Origin: Bradyrhizobium nitroreducens
GTDB lineage: Bacteria > Pseudomonadota > Alphaproteobacteria > Rhizobiales > Xanthobacteraceae
Length of the DNA: 64,000 bases
NCBI RefSeq assembly: GCF_002776695.1
Contig: NZ_LFJC01000003.1
Location: forward strand, 6,475,235 to 6,539,234
Reading direction: 5' to 3'
Shown here in pieces: positions 1 through 10,104 of this stretch. The notes beneath the pieces were generated by a model that ran no database searches, was not told the DNA's origin, and saw only the letters and a program-made list of their open reading frames with translations. The translations under genes were made by a program, and so were the position numbers. Numbering within the stretch: position 1 is the first letter of the stretch; each line of letters opens with the position of its first letter.

Positions 1-215
1 CGGCGGGACCCGGGACCGAGTGCAGTCGCGAGACCGGTTAAAAAGGCACCCGCGCGACGGGCAGTGATAGCGGTGCCGCGAAGCGGCAGCCCTTCGTGCG
101 AGTGCCTCCGGCGAGCGACACATTATATGTGCTTGCGCGAGGGATCGAAGCCGAAGGCCGAGACGCAACACGGCTCGGTTCACGAGAGCCCGGTGCGGCG
201 ATAACCGCACGCGCC
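1..215. repeat. Direct repeat, copy A, left of the Shango module; start cut by window edge
   Basis: This stretch matches 10105-10318 in the same orientation over about 215 bp, with scattered substitutions and short indels. Both copies share a hairpin near the right end: GTGCGG/CCGCAC here and GTGCGGC/GCCGCAC in the other copy, so the stem is kept although the loop differs. Copy A begins at the window edge and may be longer. No gene is supported in 1-305; short frames here are not conserved between the copies. I suspect a dispersed noncoding repeat, but its family is not identified. Confidence 0.75.
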
Positions 216-305
216 CAATCCCAACGAAATGGTGCCCAACCTGTCAGTTGCGCAGGGAAATATGCACCCTTGTATTTAGCCGACTTCCAATGCGAGTTCT
301 GCCGA

Positions 306-3300
306 CTAGAGATGCGTCGCCAACTCCAGATATCGACAAAAAGCATTCGCGAGTTGCATCTGTCGGGGCGTTCTGCATTCCACCTCGAACAATCGAGGAG
401 ATGCCACGATGACGCAGATGCATTTCGCCCGTGATGTGGCCACGTTCAATCGATTAGCGCTGTAGAGAAACTCCATGCCGCGGGGAGCGTCCAGGTAGCT
501 GGATGTCGTCATCGAATAAATCACGATGGGGGCTTCGCGTCCTTGGAACTTGTCCACGGTCCCGATGCGGGCACCGGGGATGCGCTCCTGAAGCTCGAAC
601 ACCTGGGCGTTGTAGGGAGCGATGATCAAGATTTCGTCCAAACCGACCGGCGCCTCGGCGTCGTCGCGATTGGTCCAGGTCGTTCCTGCACTTAAAATTT
701 CAAAAACGAGGTCGCGGATCGCGTCGGCTTCCTCCCTCGACGAGCTCTGATTGCCGTCGTGCGCGACAGGTAGATAGCGGAGACCGGCGCCGTTAAGCTT
801 ACCAGTCGACGTGATCTTCTGATTCTCCTGGCCAGGGTGGGGATGCAGGCGGCCGTCGTAGAACATCTCGGAGTTGAAAGAGCAAATCTGCGGATGCAGG
901 CGCCAGGTCTCGGGTAGGAAGAGGCCACGGTCGGGAGGTACGGTGGCGTGGGGACCGAGGATGTGGTCCAGAGAGGAGACGTCGACGCCGTCGGGATGGC
1001 TCCCCTTGATCGGCTGTTCGAGTTGCCGCGGATCGCCCAACAGAACGATGCTTCGCGCGGTCTGCGAGACGGCGAGAACGTTCGCGAGCGACATCTGGGC
1101 GGCTTCGTCGATGAACAGAACGTCGACGATCCCCGCCGCGTCGGGTCGGGCCCAGAACCAGGCGGTCGCACCTCCGACCATGCAGTCGGAATCAAGCGCA
1201 TCGAGAAACGCAGCGTTGTCCGTCGTGAAGCGCAGTCCCGGGAGATCATCCTCCTTTTCCGATGGCTTCTGGATGCATTCGATCGGAAGACGCTGCTGGC
1301 GAGCGGTGGAGACGACCTCGTCCAGAAGGTTGCGGACAACCTTGTGGCTGTTCGCCGTGATCCCGACCTTCTTCCCCTCCTTGGCGAGAGCACAGATCAT
1401 ACGAGCGCCGGTATATGTCTTTCCCGCCCCCGGGGGGCCTTGCACCGGAAAGACGCTGCTGTCGAGGTTGAGCGCTGTCCGAATCGCGGCCTCCATGGTC
1501 GTCTCGCCGTCCACCTGGAATTGCTGCCCCATCAGTCGCGGAGCCGCCGCCATCAACAGATCGCGGGCAGCGCGATGATCCCCTTCCCCGACCATTCCAT
1601 GGTCAGCCACGTACTCGCCAATCCGCATCAGCGAATCGGCGAGAACCTGAGTGCCGACGAAGCTGTGCGTGAAGACCGCGTCGGGATGCAACGAGGCCGT
1701 GTCTCCGCGCTTCTTGATGTCGATCGTACGGTCGTCGAGCGACATCGCGACGACCCGTCCGAAATCGTCGCCGCCGATGCTGTGCAACTTGTCTTCGACG
1801 CGGATGTCGGTGTCCTGCAGCGCGAAGCGATACCGATGGACCGGGACCTTGGCTGTCCCGCCGACTTGCTGCAGAAACGCCAGCTCCGCAATCCCGTCGC
1901 GCTCGTGAAGCAGATCTTCGGCGGACAGGTCTCGAAGCCGGAAGTATTCCCACCAGACGGCCTTGTTCTCCCGCCCGTGCCAATCGAGCATGAACGCCAA
2001 AAGCCAGCGCGCCTGCTGCTCGGGACTTCGTTCCGCGACATCGTCCGGCACGCCTGCGATTAGACGTTCGACGAGCGCGGCGACCTTCTTGTGCCATTCG
2101 TCGAGTTCGGCGCTGACCTCCGACGTCCCCGGCGCCGGCCGGTCGACGATCGCCCCGCCGGCGATGACCTCGGCCCGAACCGACTCAAGCCAACGTCGCA
2201 AAGCATCCGTCGAGGAGCAGTCGTCCCGGTTGTAGCCCCTGATCGCTTCCTTGTCGCTTTCGGGTATGCCGGCCGCGTCCGACAACTCCAGCCGTGCCTG
2301 CGTCCGCGCCATCACCGCCCCGACGTCGACGAGCGGAACGGTTCTGACAAAGGAATAAAGAGGCTCGAGCTTTTTGATGGAGTAGCTTTCCACGCTCGCT
2401 CTGATGGCGTGTCGGACGACGGAATAGAGGTCGACGAAGGTTTCGGCTCGCAGCAGACTGTCAACCTCGTTCTCGCGCGTCGCATATCGGCCCATGAGCC
2501 GTTTCATCGCCGCCGGTTCGTAAGGCGCGAAGTGGTAGATGTGCAGGTCCGGATAGGTTTTGAGTCGATCCGTCACGAAATCGACGAAACGCTCGAATGC
2601 GATCCTTTCTTCCTGACGGTTGGAAGCCCAATCGCCGACGTATTGCGGCTGGCCGCCTGCGTCGGAGTATGTGTATCCGAAGAGGAATTCCAATCCGCCG
2701 TCGCCTACAAACGGATCGCCCTCGAAGTCGAAGAATATGTCGCCTTGGGAAGGCTCGGGCAGCCGCGACAGGCCGAATCCCGCGATGGGCGGCAAGGTCT
2801 CGTAGAGGACCGCACCGCTCTCGCGCCCTTCGACTTGTAGGCGGGCCTGTTCGCGGATTTTCTCGAAGCTTTTGACGTTTCCCCTTTCGGGTCTCCACTG
2901 CAGCGGCAACGGCAGGGCGGCGAGCGCGGCCATCGTCTCCACCGCATTCCTCTCCAGTTCGCCCATCTGCGATTTGCTGATGCCGGCGACGAGCGACATG
3001 TGATCGTCCGCCCTCCTTCGCTTGTCGCAGTGCCGCCGCCACCGGCATATCTCGCAGTGGTCGATGGGCTCGGGATAGACGGAGCGCGAGAGCGGTCCCG
3101 ACACGGCCTCCTCCAGGCTGCGGCGCACATGCCGGTAGTAGGCTGCGTAATCGGCGACTCGGTACGTCTCCGGCGTGAAGTTGGTGCCAGGCGTAATGAC
3201 CAGTGCGGATGTCGGCTCGGCCTGCTGAATCTCGGACAACAGATCCGAATAGAGCGAGATCTGAAGGATCGTGCTGCCCTTCGTCTGTCGCGCAAGTTTG

Positions 3301-3701
3301 GTGTCGATGACTTCGTACGACCAGCCGCCGAAGCGGCTCGGGGTTTCGACTCTTGTGAGGATGTCCGCGCGGCCATTCCAGCGCCCTGCCTGCAACGCGC
3401 CCTGGACGATGATCGAGTCTCCGCGGGCCATGGCGGCGCTGGTGGCTGCGAGCGAATTAGCGTCGACGCCAACGCCTTCCACAACCGTTGCGGTTCGACC
3501 ATCGGCCTTGAGGTGCTCAACAAATTCGCGTTCGTGCAGCGTCCCCCGCTCGGCCAGTACTTCGAGCACCGGATCCCAGATCTTGGGCTTGTCCAACTCA
3601 CCGTCGACGACTTTGAGGTCGAGCGATGTCAGATAGCGGCAGTTCAGATGCCCCACCAGATCGCCGGCACTGAGGTTGAGCGTTCCCGCGACTTTGTACA
3701 T
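306..3701 (-). CDS. TM0106-family RecB-like nuclease fused to SF1 helicase
   Basis: This 1131-residue protein has three parts. The N-terminal part (about 1-270) looks like a Cas4/RecB-type PD-(D/E)XK nuclease: VIDTKLA near residue 130, a Cys near 21 and a CxxC-x5-C cluster near 216-226 that could hold an Fe-S cluster. The middle part resembles an RNase_H_2 exonuclease (DFEGD near 322, later YNRDDC). The C-terminal part is a UPF1/Dna2-like SF1 helicase with Walker A GPPGAGKT (about 755), DEAA (about 863) and VDKFQGRE (about 1048). The start follows a strong GGGGGGA ribosome site and lies 23 bp after the helicase stop, so it is probably the fourth gene of the defence operon. It is not part of the minimal three-gene Shango set as I know it. 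Processing of foreign nucleic acid is inferred. Confidence 0.88.
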   Translation of the reverse strand: MYKVAGTLNLSAGDLVGHLNCRYLTSLDLKVVDGELDKPKIWDPVLEVLAERGTLHEREFVEHLKADGRTATVVEGVGVDANSLAATSAAMARGDSIIVQGALQAGRWNGRADILTRVETPSRFGGWSYEVIDTKLARQTKGSTILQISLYSDLLSEIQQAEPTSALVITPGTNFTPETYRVADYAAYYRHVRRSLEEAVSGPLSRSVYPEPIDHCEICRWRRHCDKRRRADDHMSLVAGISKSQMGELERNAVETMAALAALPLPLQWRPERGNVKSFEKIREQARLQVEGRESGAVLYETLPPIAGFGLSRLPEPSQGDIFFDFEGDPFVGDGGLEFLFGYTYSDAGGQPQYVGDWASNRQEERIAFERFVDFVTDRLKTYPDLHIYHFAPYEPAAMKRLMGRYATRENEVDSLLRAETFVDLYSVVRHAIRASVESYSIKKLEPLYSFVRTVPLVDVGAVMARTQARLELSDAAGIPESDKEAIRGYNRDDCSSTDALRRWLESVRAEVIAGGAIVDRPAPGTSEVSAELDEWHKKVAALVERLIAGVPDDVAERSPEQQARWLLAFMLDWHGRENKAVWWEYFRLRDLSAEDLLHERDGIAELAFLQQVGGTAKVPVHRYRFALQDTDIRVEDKLHSIGGDDFGRVVAMSLDDRTIDIKKRGDTASLHPDAVFTHSFVGTQVLADSLMRIGEYVADHGMVGEGDHRAARDLLMAAAPRLMGQQFQVDGETTMEAAIRTALNLDSSVFPVQGPPGAGKTYTGARMICALAKEGKKVGITANSHKVVRNLLDEVVSTARQQRLPIECIQKPSEKEDDLPGLRFTTDNAAFLDALDSDCMVGGATAWFWARPDAAGIVDVLFIDEAAQMSLANVLAVSQTARSIVLLGDPRQLEQPIKGSHPDGVDVSSLDHILGPHATVPPDRGLFLPETWRLHPQICSFNSEMFYDGRLHPHPGQENQKITSTGKLNGAGLRYLPVAHDGNQSSSREEADAIRDLVFEILSAGTTWTNRDDAEAPVGLDEILIIAPYNAQVFELQERIPGARIGTVDKFQGREAPIVIYSMTTSSYLDAPRGMEFLYSANRLNVATSRAKCICVIVASPRLFEVECRTPRQMQLANAFCRYLELATHL

Positions 3702-3724
3702 TTTCCCCCCCTCGTTGGAGCGCG

Positions 3725-5998
3725 TCAGTGGAATCCGCCGTCGCTTTCAGCTCCGTACGCCTGGCACACGGTCCGCGCCATGCCGTTGATGCCGGCTATG
3801 GCCGCTGCGTTTTGTTTTGCCCACAAGGCCTTTGCCAAAGGTTGCGGGACCTGCTCCCGGAACTTGCCGGCCGCTACGTTCTCGACGAACGCCGCTAGCT
3901 CGATGGGGTCTACGTCCTCCGCATCTGCCAGGAGTTTCAATTTCGCCGAAGCATCGAACACGTTCGTCTCGGAAAGCGTAAGACCGAGATCATGGACCTC
4001 TCCCGGAATGCCGACCATCGCGGCGGCGGCTCCGAAGACGGCGGTCGCCTGGGACCCCCGCCACAGAAAGACGTGGAGGTTCTTTTCCTCCTGTACACAG
4101 GTCGTCGTCTCGAGACCAAGAGACCGGAACATCTCTCTTCCTTCGGCAAGCAGCGAACGCCCTTTGTCGTCAAGATAGGGTGGCACGTCCGAAGTCAGGT
4201 AGACCTGCCGCATCTCCGCCGCCAATCGATCATGGAGGCGCTCTCCGTGGGCCCGTTCGAACCGGGGCACCACACCTCCTGGGTGCGGCGCCACGAACAG
4301 AGTGTTCGTCTTCTCGTCGAGATCCTGCACGATCCAGCGTTGGCCGGCAAAGACGACCAGGCTGTCCTTATGGACGGGAAATGAAATCGGGAGAGTCCCG
4401 AGTGTCCGCCCTCCGACCGTGAGGCGCCATTCGTCGGGTGACTCGAACACGGCGAAGAAATTGCGCGATTGGACGATCCGTTCGCCCTCCTTCCCGAGCA
4501 TGATGGTGCCGTCGCTCGCTTGCTCGACGAACTTGACCGCCTCCGAAGACAGATGCCGGAGCAGATCGGCGAACTCGGACACCGAGATCGAGGCGAAGGG
4601 ACCCGGGCCGCACAATAGATCGTACATCGGTCGAGCCCTTATGCCGCCGCGTTCCGCGATGACCGACAGGATCTGGTGGATGAGCGTCGACGCCGTTTCG
4701 GGCACCTCGCCGGCCGGCTCGACGAACCTCTCCAGGAGCAGCCGCACGACGGCGACCGACCGTATCGTGTTGGACCGAAGCCTATCCAACATGCCGGAGT
4801 CCTGATCGATGTTGGGTTCGCGCACGTAGACCCGCAGGATAGAAGGCGTGCCGCGCCGGCGCCCCGTGCGTCCGAGCCTCTGCTTCAGCGACGATAGTGA
4901 TCTGGGCGATCCGATCTGGGCGACAGACTTCACGGATCCAATGTCGACGCCGAGTTCCAAGGTCGACGTGCAGATCGCGGTCGTCGGAAGCCTCGCGTCC
5001 TTCAAGCGGTCTTCGAGATCCTCGCGCAAGGTCTTCGAGAGGCTGCCGTGATGGGGGAAGAATTCGTTCGGGACTTTCGATGCTTCGCAACGCCTCCTCA
5101 ATCTGTCCGCGGCCGACTCGACCGTGCGGCGCGACCCGCCGAAGACAAGATTGTTCGTCCCGCGGAGAGTGGCGAACAGATGATCCGCGATGTCGTCCAG
5201 CGCAATCCTTCTCGGCGTTTCTTCCGCACCGGCGGCGCCTTCGGCATGATCGGGATCGTCGAGCTCGGGCGGCTCGACGAATCCGCGTATCTGAAGCCTG
5301 AGTTCCGGCGAATCGGATTTGGCCTCGAGAATCTCGACTGAGTGCGGTACGGCAGGACGCAGCCAGGCGGCGGCCTGCGGAAGATCTCCGATCGTCGCGG
5401 ACAGCCCGACACGCCGCGCAGGCTTTTTCGACATCGCGTCGATGCGGCGCAGCAGGCTCGCCACATGAAGTCCCCTCGGCCCCTGGAGGAAGGAATGAAG
5501 CTCGTCGATCACGATGAACGCGGCCATCGACAGCAACCGAGCGGCGTCGGCCGGTCGGCGGGTGAACATGGCTTCAATCGACTCGGGCGTGATCAGGGCG
5601 ATGCCCTGCGGCCTGGCCAAGGCCCGCTTCTTGCCTGCCTGCGGCGCATCCCCGTGCCATTTCACGACGGGAATGCCCATGTTGTCGCACAGTTCGTCCA
5701 GGCGCTTGAACTGGTCGTTGATCAGCGCCTTCAAGGGACTGACGTAGAGCACGGAAAAACCCGGCTCCTTGCGCTCGGCCACCTGGGTGAGGATAGGCAG
5801 GAAAGCCGCTTCCGTCTTTCCGGCCGCGGTCGTCGCCGCGATCAGGATGTCACGATCGCCATCCAGCACCGCGTTCACGGTGCGAGCCTGGATTTCCCTC
5901 AGTTCGTCCCAACCTTGATCTCTGATCCAGCGACGGATCGTCGGATGAAGCTTGTCGTAGGCTCCTTCAAGGGTTGAGTCGGAGGCTGGTGAGCTCAT
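3725..5998 (-). CDS. sngC: Shango SngC-like DEAD/DEAH helicase (Lhr/BrxHI-like)
   Basis: This is a superfamily 2 helicase of 757 residues from the chosen start. It has motif I TTAAGKTE (about 52-60), motif II DELH (about 161) and motif VI QRLGRTGRRRG (about 370), followed by a long C-terminal region like that of Lhr-type helicases. I place the start at 5998 because GGAG stands 6 nt upstream; an upstream in-frame ATG at 6022 would lengthen the overlap with the ATPase gene. The overlap with the preceding stop (5967) suggests translational coupling. In Shango and some BREX loci a helicase of this type pairs with a DUF2791 ATPase. The order TerB protein, ATPase, helicase supports Shango. Nucleic-acid unwinding is established for the family; its target here is unknown. 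Confidence 0.9.
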   Translation of the reverse strand: MSSPASDSTLEGAYDKLHPTIRRWIRDQGWDELREIQARTVNAVLDGDRDILIAATTAAGKTEAAFLPILTQVAERKEPGFSVLYVSPLKALINDQFKRLDELCDNMGIPVVKWHGDAPQAGKKRALARPQGIALITPESIEAMFTRRPADAARLLSMAAFIVIDELHSFLQGPRGLHVASLLRRIDAMSKKPARRVGLSATIGDLPQAAAWLRPAVPHSVEILEAKSDSPELRLQIRGFVEPPELDDPDHAEGAAGAEETPRRIALDDIADHLFATLRGTNNLVFGGSRRTVESAADRLRRRCEASKVPNEFFPHHGSLSKTLREDLEDRLKDARLPTTAICTSTLELGVDIGSVKSVAQIGSPRSLSSLKQRLGRTGRRRGTPSILRVYVREPNIDQDSGMLDRLRSNTIRSVAVVRLLLERFVEPAGEVPETASTLIHQILSVIAERGGIRARPMYDLLCGPGPFASISVSEFADLLRHLSSEAVKFVEQASDGTIMLGKEGERIVQSRNFFAVFESPDEWRLTVGGRTLGTLPISFPVHKDSLVVFAGQRWIVQDLDEKTNTLFVAPHPGGVVPRFERAHGERLHDRLAAEMRQVYLTSDVPPYLDDKGRSLLAEGREMFRSLGLETTTCVQEEKNLHVFLWRGSQATAVFGAAAAMVGIPGEVHDLGLTLSETNVFDASAKLKLLADAEDVDPIELAAFVENVAAGKFREQVPQPLAKALWAKQNAAAIAGINGMARTVCQAYGAESDGGFH

Positions 5999-7286
5999 CG
6001 CCGTCTCCGCTTGCATCGGCATCCGCCGAAACTTCCGGTGCGTCCGGTGCGATTGGTATGCGATCCAGAAGATCTTCCCATCGCGTACCTGGATTCTGTT
6101 CGAGTACCGAGAGCATGTGGACGAACGCCTTGACTGTCGACCGCGGGGTCCTGAAATACGCCTCTCCGATCTTTCGATCGCAGTGTTCCATGAATCCGGT
6201 CAGGGCCTCGTCGGGTATCAGATATTTGGACGGGTCGCCGCTTGCGAACACCATCCTGATGTTGCCTAGCAGCACCAGCAGATCCTCGGGCGTCAGGCTC
6301 TGGAGCCGGATGACCGGTCCCGAAAGGTCGACGAGACCGCCGTGCGCGAAGGTATTCTCCGCCAACCGCGATTGAAGCGCTTCGTAGCTGAACAAGCCGC
6401 GGCGGGTATCGAGCAGAAATTCGGGTGTCCCGCACATGACGAATCCGATTCCGGATGTGGTGCCCTGCAGCGAGTCGTTCACGATGTCCAGGATCTGCTC
6501 GTAGTTCTGCTTCCGGGCCTGGGAATTCTGCAGCTTGTAGATGTTGGCCATCTCGTCGAACATCACGACCAGACCGGCGTAGCCCGCGACCCTCACTAGG
6601 CACGCCAGCGATTTCAGCGAGTCGTAAACGTTCTCGTCGTCGATGATCGTTCGAACTCCGAGATCCTTCTTCGCATCCGTCTTCGTCGAATATTCGCCGC
6701 GCAGCCATCGGATCGCGCATTGCTTCAGGGCATCGTTCGATTCCTCGCTACCCCGCCAGTACGCCTTCAGGACGGTGGCGAAATCGTACCCGCCGGCGAA
6801 GCCGGTGATCGGCGCAAGCTTTTCGTCGATGACCTTCTCGACCGGCACGCCCTTCTCGCCGCCTTCCTTCGCGGCGTCGGTCACCAGCCTTTCGATCACG
6901 CTCTGGAGCGCGCCACCTTCGGGCTTGTTCCGCGTGGCCATGTTATTCACGGCTTCGGAATAGAGCGCACGCGCCTGGCCGCCGCTCGCATGGATGCGCC
7001 TGTTGGGCGACAGATCGGCGTGCATCGTCACGCATTTCCGCTCGAGCGCGATGAGACGCACGATGCTCGCGAAGAAGGTCTTTCCCGCTCCGTATTCGCC
7101 GATGATGAATCTCACCGCGGTTCCAGAGTCCGCTATCCGGTCGATGTCGCGCAGCAGGGCCGCAATCTCTCCGGCGCGTCCCACCTGGATGTGCGCCAGG
7201 CCCAGGCGAGGAACTACACCGGCTGACAGCGCCTGGATGATCGTATCGCGCTCCTTGGGCCGGATCGTCTTGGCGGATTTGCTCAT
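5967..7286 (-). CDS. sngB: Shango SngB-like DUF2791/BrxD-like ATPase
   Basis: This 439-residue P-loop ATPase has Walker A GEYGAGKTFF near residues 62-71 and a Walker B-like VVMFDEMANIYKL near 238. It matches the DUF2791 (BrxD-like) family of defence ATPases. Its start overlaps the stop of the TerB-domain gene as ATGA, and its 3' end overlaps the helicase gene, so the three are a tight operon. BrxD-like ATPases are thought to load or regulate a partner helicase; that role here is inferred from the pairing. No BREX core gene (PglZ, PglX, BrxC) is nearby, which argues for Shango rather than BREX. Confidence 0.9.
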   Translation of the reverse strand: MSKSAKTIRPKERDTIIQALSAGVVPRLGLAHIQVGRAGEIAALLRDIDRIADSGTAVRFIIGEYGAGKTFFASIVRLIALERKCVTMHADLSPNRRIHASGGQARALYSEAVNNMATRNKPEGGALQSVIERLVTDAAKEGGEKGVPVEKVIDEKLAPITGFAGGYDFATVLKAYWRGSEESNDALKQCAIRWLRGEYSTKTDAKKDLGVRTIIDDENVYDSLKSLACLVRVAGYAGLVVMFDEMANIYKLQNSQARKQNYEQILDIVNDSLQGTTSGIGFVMCGTPEFLLDTRRGLFSYEALQSRLAENTFAHGGLVDLSGPVIRLQSLTPEDLLVLLGNIRMVFASGDPSKYLIPDEALTGFMEHCDRKIGEAYFRTPRSTVKAFVHMLSVLEQNPGTRWEDLLDRIPIAPDAPEVSADADASGDGDELTSLRLNP

Positions 7287-9643
7287 GCGGCCTCGTCCTT
7301 CATCTCGGCGATTTTCCCTCGAAGATGCGGCGTGACGACGACTTCATCGCCGTCCTCGATCAGCGCTTCATCGAAGCGATCGAACGACCAGTCGTTGATC
7401 CGTTCGATGGCGCCATCCGGCAACAGGCGCATCTCCTTCGCGTGTCGGTCGAATTCGGTCCGCGTCATCGACCCGCGAAGCTCCAAGAGCTCCACCAGTT
7501 CGGTGTGCGGGCCATCTAGTCCGTCCAGAGCAGCCTGTTCGGGAGGAGCTTGTTGCGGCTGGACGACGTCCTCGGCGAAGATATCCGAAAGGAGAGCCGA
7601 CACCGCCTCCGTATCCCTGCGCGTTCGTGCCAGTCGCGCGGCATCGATGGAAATTCCCCTGGCGGCGATGGCAGGAGGAATGGGCGACGGCGTTTCCTTC
7701 GGTAACGGTACCCCAATGGCGCGATCCTCGCCGCTAACGGGCACAGGATCGTCGGCCTGTCTTGCGGCGGCGCTATGGAGGCCGGTGTACACGCGCTCCT
7801 TCGGCAGCCCAAGCGACTTGTGAAGCCTTTCCAGGAACTTCACCTCGCCGGCGTCCACGTTTCCGCTTCCGCCGATCACCGCTATGGCCGCATCCGCGAT
7901 GGCTTGGCGTTCGCCTTCGGTTGTTTCGGCGAGCTTCCGCATCACCCTCGCCTGCTTCGGCGGATTGTTGAACGTCGTGACCGCAAAAGCGATCAGGCGC
8001 GCCTGCTCGACTCCGGACAGGTCGGTGGCGGAGCGTATTCGCGCAATCGTGCGCTGGAGCTCCTCGTAAGATGCATCTCCGTCCGCCGCTGCCGCCAGCA
8101 CCGCGACCTCGACTTGCGCCCTGACGGCCCTGAACGAGGCCCGAGCGGGGTCGACGGGGCCGCCGTTCGCGGCCCTGAACACGAACACCTGCTCGTCGGC
8201 GCGTGGGACGCTGCTTCCGTATCGGCGATCGGGCTCGATGGCGACCCCGATGGAATCCAGCGCGCGGCCGAGTTCGTCGGCAGACGCGGTCGAAATCTTG
8301 CCGTCCGCGGGAACTTCGATTCCCGCCATTTCCAACAGTATCTGCGCCGTGCTGCTTCCGCGTCCGTAGTCGCCCATGACGGCTTCGACCCGCTGCCGGA
8401 AATCGGCGATCGCCCCCGCGGTCGTGCTTTGTTGCAGATCGGTGGGCAGCAATTTCGCCGCTGCCATCGAGTTCCTGGCCGAAGGTTTTCGGCCGACGAA
8501 GCGGCTGAAGGAGTCCAACTCGTCGGTGCAGTCGGTCACCAGCTTCTGCAGTCCGGGCAACGGTCTCGTCACACGGGTCACATCGATGTGCTGCTCGTGT
8601 GGGCCCCGGATCGCCACGTCGAACGAGCCGCTCGCCGCCCGGTAGCGCAGCGAGATCCGATCCTTGCCGTTCACCGGAAGGCCTGCGGGATAGATCCGGT
8701 CGAACCGCAACCGCCACAACGCAACGAATTCGTCGAAGCAACGGACCGCCGGGGTCCTCAAGTACGTGTCCGGCATCCCAAGAACCCAGCGCAGTGCGTC
8801 TTCGGCCGACAACGCAGGCGCTTCAGCTAGGCGGTCGCCGAGGTAGAGGCGGGTCTGCAAGTCCATCTCGGATCCGCCGCGCCGCTCTGGAGACAGCGCG
8901 CTTACTTCGACGCGTTCGCCCTGGGCCAGTCGGGCGAAGTCGAGGAAATTGCTCGCGTAGCCGTGGAACGAGTTGTTGGCGCCATAGATTGCCAGAAGTC
9001 TTTCGACCTCTCGGACGATCAGGTGTGCATCATCTCCTCCCTCCAGAAACAGCCGATGTTCGAGGCCATACAGGAAGATGAAGACCAGCCCGATGCCGTA
9101 AGACGGATCCCGCCTGCCCCCGGCCATCCAATCGAGGAAAGCACGGCGTGCCCCGGGCGAGATGTCCGCATAGGACGGCCAGTACGGCATCGAGCTGCCC
9201 TCGACGTCCGCCAATCCCGAAGCCGGAAGTTTCGGGTTGATGGCGTATTGGCGCGTGGCGCTTTCCGCGAGCGGGAGCCAGTCCCCGTAGTAGAACATTC
9301 CGCCAGAAAGCTCCGCCCTACCGAACTTCACGGTTTCACCGCTCCGGATCCAGCGTGCTGGAGACGGGCGTTCGACCCGTGTGGAAGGAGCCCCTGAAGC
9401 GCGAGTCCGCAACACGGTATCCGGAAGAGGTGGCCTGACACCGGTCGGATCGGCTCGTTTCGTCGACGTGACGCGGGCGATGAGGAACGGGGTAGCGATC
9501 AGTGCGCAAATCAGGGCTACGACCCCTATCGCCTCCGCATTCTCCACCGCAAAGCGATAGACGGCCGACACCACGGCGGCCAAAGCGCCGAACAAAATCA
9601 ATAAGATCGTTCCGCCCGACGAATTGCCCCGTCGCCTAGCCAT
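7283..9643 (-). CDS. sngA: Shango SngA-like TerB-domain membrane protein
   Basis: The 786-residue protein has two predicted membrane helices near the N-terminus (about 11-30 and 38-58). A TerB_N region follows (about 100-260, including the family-typical YWPSYADISP and FLYGLEHR), then a TerB helical domain (about 503-613) and a TerB_C region (about 709-786). TerB domains bind metal and occur in membrane-associated stress and anti-phage systems. I choose ATG 9643 because it directly precedes the membrane segment; a GTG at 9709 would add 22 poorly supported residues. Neither start has a strong ribosome site. As first gene of the operon it probably anchors or senses for the ATPase-helicase pair, which is inference. 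Confidence 0.87.
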   Translation of the reverse strand: MARRRGNSSGGTILLILFGALAAVVSAVYRFAVENAEAIGVVALICALIATPFLIARVTSTKRADPTGVRPPLPDTVLRTRASGAPSTRVERPSPARWIRSGETVKFGRAELSGGMFYYGDWLPLAESATRQYAINPKLPASGLADVEGSSMPYWPSYADISPGARRAFLDWMAGGRRDPSYGIGLVFIFLYGLEHRLFLEGGDDAHLIVREVERLLAIYGANNSFHGYASNFLDFARLAQGERVEVSALSPERRGGSEMDLQTRLYLGDRLAEAPALSAEDALRWVLGMPDTYLRTPAVRCFDEFVALWRLRFDRIYPAGLPVNGKDRISLRYRAASGSFDVAIRGPHEQHIDVTRVTRPLPGLQKLVTDCTDELDSFSRFVGRKPSARNSMAAAKLLPTDLQQSTTAGAIADFRQRVEAVMGDYGRGSSTAQILLEMAGIEVPADGKISTASADELGRALDSIGVAIEPDRRYGSSVPRADEQVFVFRAANGGPVDPARASFRAVRAQVEVAVLAAAADGDASYEELQRTIARIRSATDLSGVEQARLIAFAVTTFNNPPKQARVMRKLAETTEGERQAIADAAIAVIGGSGNVDAGEVKFLERLHKSLGLPKERVYTGLHSAAARQADDPVPVSGEDRAIGVPLPKETPSPIPPAIAARGISIDAARLARTRRDTEAVSALLSDIFAEDVVQPQQAPPEQAALDGLDGPHTELVELLELRGSMTRTEFDRHAKEMRLLPDGAIERINDWSFDRFDEALIEDGDEVVVTPHLRGKIAEMKDEAA

Positions 9644-9940
9644 GAAAACCCGTGAAATAATACCGCCGGTCTCGGCCCGTCTAATCGGGGCGACATTCGC
9701 ACGACGCACAACCGTAGGGAATGGGCCCGGCCTCGATATTTCGGAGGGATTCCGGCACCCGACCGAGACCCGGTCTCACCGGGCGGGCGCATCTCAAGCG
9801 CTCGCCGGCCTGACGGCGATGGGGATCGCCCGCCCGATGAGGGCCGCTCGATAGGAGCGGATCTGCACAAGCGTGAGCCATGCAGTCCTAAGGCGGTAGG
9901 TTGAAAAAAGCGCGGAAGACCGGGGAGACCGCTCGGGGCG

Positions 9941-9963
9941 GCGCGGGCGAAAGCCCGCGCTTT
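9941..9963 (+). terminator. Hairpin with GAAA loop and short T run
   Basis: GCGCGGGC, loop GAAA, GCCCGCGC, then TTT: a perfect 8-bp GC stem with a stable tetraloop and a short T tail on the plus strand. This is terminator-like, but no plus-strand gene ends just upstream, so it could end a small RNA or be a remnant of a former gene. Confidence 0.4.
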
Positions 9964-10104
9964 AACATGGCACGCGCGAGGGGCGGCCCCCCATAGACTT
10001 TGAGCAAGTCAACGCAGTCCAAAGCCAGACATCGGAAACAAGAGCAAGAGTGAGAAAATCAAAAGAGGCACCCGCAAAAGGGACAGCATAGCGCCGACGC
10101 GCAG

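Noticed and set aside
948..2063. Plus-strand frame of 371 codons inside the nuclease-helicase gene
   Set aside because: Antisense shadow of a well-supported gene, without recognisable domains.
3725..7286. BREX or DISARM system suggested by BrxD/BrxHI-like genes
   Set aside because: No PglZ, PglX, BrxC or methylase gene is present; the TerB-domain protein upstream fits Shango better.
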